Below, one piece after another: positions 1 to 6,219 of a DNA stretch of 36,423 nucleotides. Under the pieces are notes generated by a model. The model saw nothing but the letters and a program-made list of their open reading frames with translations, ran no database searches and was not told the origin of the DNA. The DNA is from an uncultured Bacteroidia bacterium. GTDB lineage: Bacteria > Bacteroidota > Bacteroidia > Bacteroidales > Prolixibacteraceae. Both the position numbers and the translations under genes were made by a program. The stretch's first letter is position 1, and each line of letters begins with the position of its first letter. The DNA lies in contig CAIUUO010000278.1 of assembly GCA_903902325.1 (NCBI GenBank), positions 1 to 36,423 on the forward strand, given 5' to 3'.

Positions 1-85
1 ACCATAAGAAAAAAAGCTTCGCATCCAGAAGAATGATTTATTCTGCTTTTTAAAATATTTTTCTGTGGAACCCAGCCACATTTCC

Positions 86-318
86 CTTACTTTTCTTACT
101 TCGCCTTACTTCGATGTTGTATCTATTTGATCTTCTTGTATTTATTTTAGCATTTAGCGAAGTAAGAGTAATAATGATGTTGTAAAATTTTGTAAAAAAA
201 AGTAAGGCGAAGTAAGAAAAAGTAAGGCGAAGTAAGTAATAATACATATTTACTCTTCGTATTTATTTATATATCAATACTTTAATACGATCGAAGTAAG
301 CGAAGTAAGAAAAGTAAG
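86..318. repeat. Cluster of CGAAGTAAG words forming a large inverted repeat
   Basis: Seven exact copies of the 9-mer CGAAGTAAG lie in about 230 bp of very AT-rich DNA. Two are inverted (95-103, 105-113) and five are direct (158-166, 208-216, 228-236, 292-300, 301-309). The left block 86-113 is nearly the reverse complement of the right block 292-318, so the segment could fold into one long stem with inner copies in the loop. Short open frames here have low-complexity composition and no coding character. The function is unknown; it could be a decayed intergenic repeat element or an array of protein-binding sites. The first 350 bases show no gene. Confidence 0.75.
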
Positions 319-523
319 TAAATTGAGGTCCCAAAACGAAATAGTAAATTTTTTAGATCAGTCTTGTACCTGGGACAATGCTAATTGAGTGCTGAAAGTT
401 GTATTTTCCAGCTTTTTGATCTGCACAAGAACCAATCATCCTTTTTAGGCTAAGTCTTTGTTTTTGTGCTGTTTGAAGGCAATTATTATTACCTGACTCT
501 TGAATATTCCAGGTCCATTTTGA

Positions 524-600
524 CAGACCTGACCTATCTGTGGGATAGTCCAGGTCTACTTTTACCCGACCTGACCCACCTGTAAGATTGGTCAGGTCAG
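524..600. repeat. Two adjacent hairpins built on ACCTGACC/GGTCAGG
   Basis: GACCTGACC (568-576) and GGTCAGGTC (590-598) form a perfect 9-bp inverted repeat. A related imperfect one runs from AGACCT (525-530) to AGGTCT (552-557). A 106-codon minus-strand open frame crosses this stretch (353-673), but its sequence is largely the translation of these repeats and it has no recognisable domain, so I do not call it a gene. Confidence 0.6.
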
Positions 601-792
601 TCCCATCTTCCTTTACCTGGTATGCGATTAGTCCACATTGAGTGATTAGAATTTCATTTTTGAGCGGTTTCACCTTAAAAAAAATAGTCTATATTAGTAA
701 CCTGAGTCGTCTGAAAAGATCATTCGCTCTGCGACCCAACTGTGTAAATTCTGTGTAAATGAAAATTCTCATCTTGCAACACATTGAATAAG

Positions 793-861
793 TGCCGAAT
801 ACACGCTCGGATTGCATGATTCATAATCATGAGGTCACCGGATCATCCCCGGTTCTCGCTA
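793..861 (+). pseudogene. Decayed tRNA-Met-like unit 1 (anticodon CAT), 3' half preserved
   Basis: The 3' half folds as a tRNA. A 5-bp anticodon stem (815-819 with 827-831) encloses a 7-base loop with CAT at 822-824. A 5-base variable loop AGGTC follows, then a 5-bp T stem (837-841 with 849-853) and an acceptor-like TCTCGCT. The T loop reads ATCATCC instead of the TTCRANY consensus. The 5' half has no sequence able to pair with the acceptor strand, and only a degenerate D arm. I read it as a tRNA-Met pseudogene or the 3' remnant left at an integration site. A covariance-model scan would settle whether it scores as a tRNA. Confidence 0.5.
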
Positions 862-866
862 CGAAT

Positions 867-899
867 AAGGTCGTTTCCATCGTGAAATGACCTTTTTTT
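867..899 (+). terminator. Rho-independent terminator after tRNA-like unit 1
   Basis: AAGGTCGTTTC (867-877) pairs with GAAATGACCTT (884-894) and is followed by a run of T. The arrangement fits termination of a tRNA transcript just upstream. Confidence 0.8.
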
Positions 900-901
900 G
901 T

Positions 902-1006
902 GGCAGCTCAGTTGATTAGTGCGTCCCGGCCATAAGTCAGGAAGGTCGTACTATTATAGCAGAGCCCTTGTTGCAAAAGAAGGTTGTTTCCATCTGAGAC
1001 GGCCAA
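902..1006 (+). pseudogene. Decayed tRNA-like unit 2 plus degenerate hairpin
   Basis: GGCAGCTCAGTTGATTAG at 903-920 closely resembles the start of a tRNA (position 8 through the D loop). It is followed by a CCATAAG loop-like segment and AAGGTCG, as in the variable region of unit 1. The T arm is not recognisable. Further on, AAGGTTGTTTCCATC (980-994) repeats the terminator arm of unit 1 (AAGGTCGTTTCCATC) with one change, followed by a degenerate GAGACGGCC. The whole looks like a second, more decayed copy of the tRNA-plus-terminator unit. This is inference from pattern only. Confidence 0.35.
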
Positions 1007-1188
1007 GTTGTTTCAAACAGTTTGCTTTTCCACCATTTCAGGACTTGAGTGGTACGTCCTTTAATTGGCAAGCGAGAAGAATCATGAATTGTCCTCACGG
1101 TAGTTTGAAATACGTAGCTTGGAATGCAATATTTTTTAAATCCATTTTTCTTTTTATCTTTCGCACAAACCGTCTAAATATTTTTAAT

Positions 1189-1761
1189 ATGAGAACGAAA
1201 AATCTATTGTTATTACTCTTCGTATTACTAATTTGCAATTCACTCTCGGCTCAGAATTTTGATTTCAGGAACACAAAATGGGGCATGGATTCCACCCAGG
1301 TCAAGAATGCTGAGACCTCTAAACTAATCTCCTCCAAAAAAGGGACTCTCATGTATTCTGGTAAAATGGGTGATTTGGATTGCCGGATCGCTTATGATTT
1401 TTGTTCATCAAACCAACTGTGTCATGCAGGTTATATGATTATCCTGGATGATAAAAATCCGCAATCCTATGTGGATACCTATCTGGTGTTGCAGGAGTTA
1501 CTTACAAAAAAATATAAAGAACCCTACAAGAAACTGGCTTCCAGTATCAATGGGAAAATTCTGACGCAAGACGAATGGGCGTCTAATTTGATTTCGGACA
1601 ATCTCAATTTGGAAACAAGATGGAAAACCAATTCCATGGAGGTAAATCTTTCACTTTTCTGCCCCAATGACTTGATGTATATTGAGATAAACTACAGTCC
1701 ACTGGATAATGGTATTAAGCAGACGGAAGAAAAAAAGGCGAGGATCTATAAGGATTTATAA
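1189..1761 (+). CDS. Small exported protein of unknown function
   Basis: The frame encodes 190 residues from the ATG at 1189. The longer open frame begins upstream over the tRNA-like debris at a GTG and has no credible N-terminus. The ATG at 1189 instead gives a clean Sec signal peptide (MRTKN, hydrophobic core, SLSAQ about residue 22). The mature protein starts NFDFRNTKWGMDSTQVK, a pattern (FRNTxWGMxxxQV) I associate with small periplasmic Bacteroidota proteins of unknown role. It has two Cys close together (DLDCRIAYDFC) and ends in charged residues. It probably sits in the periplasm or outer-membrane space. No operon partner is visible: 880 bp of non-coding DNA follow. Function not assigned. 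Confidence 0.75.
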   Translation: MRTKNLLLLLFVLLICNSLSAQNFDFRNTKWGMDSTQVKNAETSKLISSKKGTLMYSGKMGDLDCRIAYDFCSSNQLCHAGYMIILDDKNPQSYVDTYLVLQELLTKKYKEPYKKLASSINGKILTQDEWASNLISDNLNLETRWKTNSMEVNLSLFCPNDLMYIEINYSPLDNGIKQTEEKKARIYKDL

Positions 1762-1936
1762 ATAGTTGTGATCGCCCTGGCGAATTAAATACTGATTAAG
1801 CAGATTATTCGCTTTCCATTACATCCATTTTGATGGATTATTTCATTTCCTCTGATTTATATGGCAAGATGGCTGTAGAGATTTGAAAAAAGGTATTACG
1901 AATTTGTTGTGCCTCGTTTTGGGAATAACAAAAGCT

Positions 1937-1974
1937 AAGGAGTTAGGAGTATGAACCCTTTGACTCCTTTTTTC
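1937..1974 (+). terminator. Terminator-like hairpin downstream of the 1189-1761 gene
   Basis: AAGGAGT (1937-1943) pairs with ACTCCTT (1963-1969) and is followed by a T run. The loop is long (19 bases), so strength is uncertain. It lies about 175 bp past the stop codon. Confidence 0.45.
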
Positions 1975-2027
1975 TTGCCCTAATCTTGCCTGGCTTTTAT
2001 AAGCCAATCATTTTGCCAACGATGTGA

Positions 2028-2337
2028 AGGTATTCGTTTAAATATCCGATACACAGGAAAGATATCCGTCCGATCGGATCGTGGAGAATGGACCAACATT
2101 GGTTTGTCGGCAAGAGAATACATGTGTACGACTGTGGCAATTGTTACCTGTATCAGGTTGCTTCGTCAAATGGGCAAATGTTGAATTAAATTTTTAGTAC
2201 CATGGTAGCAATTTTAGTCCAGCCGGGTGGTTTCACGATGATATCCGGAATCGTCTGTGTGAACCTGGAGCGGATAAATTTAACTTTAATAACCCGGTTA
2301 AATCCGGATTGGATTACGGGGCAGACGATGAATTGTA
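2028..2337 (+). pseudogene. Possible pseudogene: two coding-like segments in different frames
   Basis: The first open segment (2028-2189) reads in part KDIRPIGSWRMDQHWFVGK and then VYDCGNCYLYQVASSNG before a TAA. The second, in another frame (about 2194-2337), reads in part WFHDDIRNRLCEPGADKF, then NNPVKSGLDYGADDEL and a stop. Neither has a convincing start or known domain. The amino-acid composition looks protein-like rather than random, which suggests a small gene broken by a frameshift and stops. I cannot name a family. A protein search of both segments against Bacteroidota proteomes would confirm or dismiss it. Confidence 0.25.
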
Positions 2338-2645
2338 AGGCAGTATTATGGATATATACAATCTCCCGGCAACCGGTGATTGTTTGAAATTCGTAACAAT
2401 TGATTTGATTGTAGTTATTTCAGGACTTACGATTCGGGTACTTTTGCCTTGTAAATTTCTGACGGGATTTGTTGATGTGGAAATGGGATTTATTCATCTC
2501 TTTTTTCGCAGGGAGGTAAAATCATTCCTTCCGTCGATAAAAAAGGGTCAAACGTCCAATAGATTTTTGGATCCAATGTCAGAATCCTACGTTTGGGAAG
2601 AATTAGAGAAACAAATTATTGAACATCTAAAAAAAACAGATTATT

Positions 2646-3161
2646 ATGAAGAAGTCATTTATTTTACCAGTATCCATATTCGCTGTATTCTGTCTGACAA
2701 ATATGTTAACCCAGAATGTATATGCAAGTGGTAGCAATTCCGAAAATCGGAAAACGGAAGCTAAAACCGTTGTGAATGAAAAAAATAGCTATGTGAGCCA
2801 GAATGTCAAAAACAGTTTTCATGCTGAATTCGGGGCTCAGGCAAATATTCAGTGGAGTACCACAGAGGATTTTGATGTAGCATCCTTCGATTTGGATGGG
2901 CAAAGCACGAAGGCTTATTTCACCAAAGACGGCATGCTTGAAGGCAGGATCTTCAGCAAAAAATGGAATGACCTTCCTTTTCAGGCTCAGGTGAATATCA
3001 TCCAGCGCTACAAGGACTATGATGTTGAGAACGTATTTGTCCATTACGGGAAATCGCTCAACGACTTTGGTAACTATTTTGTTGGACTATCGAAAGATAA
3101 CAAGACGATCATCATCCAGGCAAATGACAAGGGAGATATATCCTTGTACAAGAAGCTTTAA
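2646..3161 (+). CDS. PepSY-like periplasmic protein
   Basis: The product has 171 residues with a Sec signal peptide (MKKSFILPVS..., cleaved near QNVYASG). The mature part has a short polar linker and then two similar halves: KNSFHAEFGAQANIQWSTTEDFDVASFDLDGQ-type and RYKDYDVENVFVHYGKS-type segments. This matches the layout of the PepSY-like/BLIP-fold putative periplasmic family common in Bacteroidota (xxF...V.W......AxF...G....AYFxxDG.L). These proteins have no established enzymatic activity and are thought to bind a ligand or protein in the periplasm. It stands alone, with decayed sequence upstream and a strong terminator downstream. The start has an A-rich leader rather than a Shine-Dalgarno sequence, as is usual in this phylum. 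Confidence 0.75.
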   Translation: MKKSFILPVSIFAVFCLTNMLTQNVYASGSNSENRKTEAKTVVNEKNSYVSQNVKNSFHAEFGAQANIQWSTTEDFDVASFDLDGQSTKAYFTKDGMLEGRIFSKKWNDLPFQAQVNIIQRYKDYDVENVFVHYGKSLNDFGNYFVGLSKDNKTIIIQANDKGDISLYKKL

Positions 3162-3180
3162 GATTAGGAATTGATAAGAA

Positions 3181-3217
3181 AGAATGGGCGTTTCATTTTG
3201 AAACGCCTATTCTTTTA
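3181..3217 (+). terminator. Strong rho-independent terminator
   Basis: GAATGGGCGTTTC and GAAACGCCTATTC form a 13-bp stem with one G-T pair and a 4-base loop, followed by TTTT. It lies 20 bp after the PepSY-like gene. Confidence 0.9.
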
Positions 3218-3435
3218 AATATTGATTTGTGGTTAATGTTTGAAATTTGTATTTTACGTAAGCATAGGGAAGAAACCACACAAGTTATAGACAGTAGTAC
3301 AACATCCAGTTTTCTTAATTTGCGTATGAATGTTGTATATTTGTTATGCATCCGGAACGCTTTTTTGAATTGTTTTCTGGTAACCGGGGATGACGAAAAC
3401 CGTTAGAGAGTAGTCTGGTTTTAATACTTGAAACA

Positions 3436-3840
3436 ATGCATCTACTATTTATCGCATTACTTACGATTCTGGCCGGAACCTTGTTGCTGGCTAAAACAAA
3501 GAAGGAAGAGCTCGGTAAATTTTTCCTCCTCATTTCAAGGTTTTTTATCATCGTCGGTTTTACCCTTTTTGTTCTTTTTATCGTTGGAGGAATATGGATG
3601 ATGGCACATCACGGCAGAGCCGGACATCCGGGTTTCCGCCATGAGATGATGATGAGACACATGCGGCCCGGTCCCGGTATGCACGAAGTGATGGCTTGTC
3701 CTCCAGGTATGTGCAAAGGCGCTTTTGGCGGAATGGAAATGAAAAAAGACAGTTTAATGAAATGCTGTCCTAAAAATACCATGTCTGATAGTTGCAAAAT
3801 GTTGAAGGCAAAACCAGAGTTTCCGGTAAAATCCAAATAA
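3436..3840 (+). CDS. Small membrane protein with Met/His/Cys-rich C-terminal domain
   Basis: The product has 134 residues. Two hydrophobic helices (about residues 2-19 and 29-53) are separated by a charged loop (KTKKEELGK). After residue 54 the protein is extraordinarily rich in soft-metal ligands: 14 Met, 6 His (58, 59, 64, 69, 75, 83) and 5 Cys (88, 93, 110, 111, 120), with HEMMMRHM and ACPPGMC clusters. The composition is typical of copper- or silver-binding periplasmic tails. I infer a role in metal binding or resistance; no known family is recognised and no metal-transport gene adjoins it. It is convergent with the GH3 gene and shares a hairpin with it at 3856-3901. Confidence 0.75.
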   Translation: MHLLFIALLTILAGTLLLAKTKKEELGKFFLLISRFFIIVGFTLFVLFIVGGIWMMAHHGRAGHPGFRHEMMMRHMRPGPGMHEVMACPPGMCKGAFGGMEMKKDSLMKCCPKNTMSDSCKMLKAKPEFPVKSK

Positions 3841-3855
3841 ATGACTTTTGACTGC

Positions 3856-3901
3856 AACCTTGGCAGGGGAAGCTATGTGGACAGCATCCTCTGCCAAGGT
3901 T
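3856..3901. terminator. Hairpin between convergent genes
   Basis: AACCTTGGCAGGGGA (3856-3870) pairs with TCCTCTGCCAAGGTT (3887-3901), 15 bp with one G-T pair, between the 3' ends of the Met-rich membrane protein and the GH3 gene. No long T run is present, so termination in either direction is inferred from position and stem strength. Confidence 0.6.
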
Positions 3902-3910
3902 ACATATCAG

Positions 3911-6022
3911 TTATTTATAACTCAACCCCTGACCGCAGTCAAAAAGCGCATAGCCTTTCGCTTCCAGGTATCCGGGTACGTCTTCCTTCTGATTGGTAAC
4001 GGCCTCATCAGAAACGGGTGTTGAGAAGGGCATCTTCCCGGTAGGATTGTATTTTCCAGTTACCACATCCAGGAGGGCATCAGTGGTTGTCCCGAAAGTT
4101 GCCAAAACGGCCTTGATATTGCCTTTGGTTTTGTCATTGTAGATTTCGCTGATGACCCATGGATTGGTATAATTCACAACCAGGATGGCAGGTTTCCCTG
4201 CTGTAAGCTTGTTTACGTACGCCACATCCACCGCGCATTTTGATACCGAAAGGGAGATGGGTGCCCCTGTGGAGGCAAACAGCGCATTTCCGGTCGGAAC
4301 AATCCACAAAAGCACGACATCTGCCTCCTCCGGGGTGTTCACAAAAGTGACCGGATAATTTTGGCCATTCATTTTGTATACCGTTCCAGGCTCCGACAAC
4401 TTGTCTTTTTGACTCTTGGAATAGGTCTCAAAATAAACTTTGGTGTTTGCGGGAAGTGGCAACGCCTTGTTTGCATTTTGCAGCAAGACGATTGATTTGC
4501 GCAATGCTAAATCAGCTCTTTCCTTGAATCTCGGATTGTTGACAATTTTCTCTGCGGCATTCACATCAGCATAGGGATTTTCAAATAACCCCATGCGGAA
4601 TTTTTCGTTTAACAGTCGAATCACAGAATTGTCGATATAACTCATATCCACCATCTTTTTATTGATTACCTCCAGCAGTACTGCAGGATCCGATTCACCT
4701 GAAAAAAGGTTTACCCCGGCTTCGATCGCCTTCTTATAACGTTCCGGTTTTGTTAGTTTTTCAACTCCCCAGGGCATTCCGGTCAGCGGACCCGTATCCG
4801 AGTTTATGATACCATTGAACCCCATTTTGGTTCTGAGCAGGTCTGTAATTACCGCTTTGTTGTAGGAATACCCAACCTCTTCATATTGGGTGCCGGAAGG
4901 AAGTGAATAGTAGGGCATTATGGAGGATGTGCCTGCTTTGATGGCGGCCTTGAAGGGAATCAGATTGTTCTCAAACATGCCACCAGGGTAGATTTCTTTC
5001 TTTCCCCAGTCGAAATGGGAATCCTGTCCGCCTGCTCCGGAACCTCCTCCCGGAAAGTGTTTGGTGGTCATGGCAACCGAACCAGGGTTCAATTGTTTAC
5101 CCTGAAAACCAAGGATAATCTCTGTGATCATCTTGGCAACCCAACCGGCATCTTCGCCAAAAGTACCGTTCACCCGCGACCATCTGGGTTCTGTTGAGAG
5201 GTCGGCCATGTACATATAACCTTTTCTCAGACCCAAAGCAAGCCATTCCTGGCGGGCAATGTCGGCAAACTCCCTGGTCAGTTTCAAGTCATGCATGGCC
5301 GACAAGCCGAGTTCTCCCGGCCAAACAGAAAAGACCGTGGTTCCTGTGCTGGTGCCCAACGCTTCATTCATGGTAATGTTATTTCGGGGATTGGAGGCAA
5401 TTATCGCGGGGATTCCCAACGGCTGGCTTTCGCAAAGCGCCTGCAGTTTATTCGCCCATTCAGCAGTGTTTTTGGCACTCTCATTCATCCGGTAGATGAA
5501 ATGGCGGTTGTTGAATTTGGTTACAAAATTGGTGACTCCCCCACCGCCGCTCATATTGGCAAGAACGCCGGCAACCCCGGTCGGGCCGGTGGATGTCTGG
5601 CTATTTCTTGCTCCCCTGTTGGCAGGGGCCCCTTCAAATCCACCCTGGCCCCGGCCACCGGTTTCATTGAAATCACTGGCCACCAACCCATCTGCTTCTG
5701 CTTTTTTTGCACCTATCATGGAGACGGTGTTGATAAGCATGAATCCTGCTTTTTGTTCAACAGACATTTTTGACAGCAGATCTGCACTCCTTTCTTCGGG
5801 TGATAACCGCCAGTCTTCATATTTATCCAACTTGCCATTTCTGTTGAGATCCTTGAATTCGAGATTTCCAATTTTCAGGATGTTTACGCTGCGGTATCCT
5901 AAAACAGGCTGGGTAATTTTTTTCCCGTAAGAGGCGGATGCGCAGAAAAGGATCAATAATCCCAATAATCCGCAATGAATCCTTGATTTCATTGAGATGG
6001 AAGAAAATTCAGACATCTTCAT
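3911..6022 (-). CDS. Exported glycoside hydrolase family 3 (beta-glucosidase/beta-xylosidase type)
   Basis: This 703-residue retaining GH3 enzyme has a signal peptide (hydrophobic stretch ending ASASYG). A second ATG at 5992 (MKSRIHC) gives a shorter signal peptide and may be the true start. Near the N-terminus is an EF-hand/dockerin-like loop (DLNRNGKLDKYEDWR) found in one GH3 branch. The TIM-barrel domain carries the conserved KHFPGGG motif and the nucleophile motif GFNGIINSD, with Asp409 (codon 4796-4798) the predicted nucleophile. The alpha/beta sandwich domain follows, and the protein ends FDCGQGLSYK, resembling the usual GH3 GxGLSY end; no fibronectin III domain follows. It lies 197 bp downstream of the TonB receptor on the same strand, so it may share the sigma/FecR control. 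Substrate is not determined by sequence; exo-action on beta-glucosides or beta-xylosides is the family norm. Confidence 0.92.
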   Translation of the reverse strand: MKMSEFSSISMKSRIHCGLLGLLILFCASASYGKKITQPVLGYRSVNILKIGNLEFKDLNRNGKLDKYEDWRLSPEERSADLLSKMSVEQKAGFMLINTVSMIGAKKAEADGLVASDFNETGGRGQGGFEGAPANRGARNSQTSTGPTGVAGVLANMSGGGGVTNFVTKFNNRHFIYRMNESAKNTAEWANKLQALCESQPLGIPAIIASNPRNNITMNEALGTSTGTTVFSVWPGELGLSAMHDLKLTREFADIARQEWLALGLRKGYMYMADLSTEPRWSRVNGTFGEDAGWVAKMITEIILGFQGKQLNPGSVAMTTKHFPGGGSGAGGQDSHFDWGKKEIYPGGMFENNLIPFKAAIKAGTSSIMPYYSLPSGTQYEEVGYSYNKAVITDLLRTKMGFNGIINSDTGPLTGMPWGVEKLTKPERYKKAIEAGVNLFSGESDPAVLLEVINKKMVDMSYIDNSVIRLLNEKFRMGLFENPYADVNAAEKIVNNPRFKERADLALRKSIVLLQNANKALPLPANTKVYFETYSKSQKDKLSEPGTVYKMNGQNYPVTFVNTPEEADVVLLWIVPTGNALFASTGAPISLSVSKCAVDVAYVNKLTAGKPAILVVNYTNPWVISEIYNDKTKGNIKAVLATFGTTTDALLDVVTGKYNPTGKMPFSTPVSDEAVTNQKEDVPGYLEAKGYALFDCGQGLSYK

Positions 6023-6219
6023 TTTTTTTATTAGTTAGTTTGGTTGCAACAAAAACTGCACTTATGAATATCCGCAGGAGGAGTCGAAACTCTTTCGAGT
6101 GTCGGAAACGACGGGATGAAAGTGATAGTTTATAGACTGTTTTCAGGTTCAAAGGTTTAAGTCTGTCTTAAACCTAAATTGCAGGAAGAATTTTTTATTT
6201 TGTCAGATGTGTCAATGTT

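Larger units (their letters stand above)
1762..2645. other. Gene-poor stretch with decayed coding traces
   Basis: No intact gene is supported across these 884 bp. It contains a terminator-like hairpin (1937-1974) and two short open segments with protein-like composition (2028-2337, listed separately). The open frames at 2202-2387 and 2348-2734 lack recognisable domains; the latter overlaps the start of the real gene at 2646. Best read as remains of a lost gene or genes. Confidence 0.5.

Noticed and set aside
353-673. 106-codon minus-strand open frame
   Set aside because: It is largely the translation of the two ACCTGACC hairpins, has no domain or signal, and lies in otherwise gene-free DNA.
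919-1188. N-terminal extension of the 1189-1761 gene
   Set aside because: It begins at GTG, overlaps tRNA-like and hairpin debris, and hides a good signal peptide that begins at 1189.
5291-5930. Plus-strand open frames of 144-160 codons within the GH3 gene
   Set aside because: Antisense shadows of the catalytic barrel; no start context, no domain.
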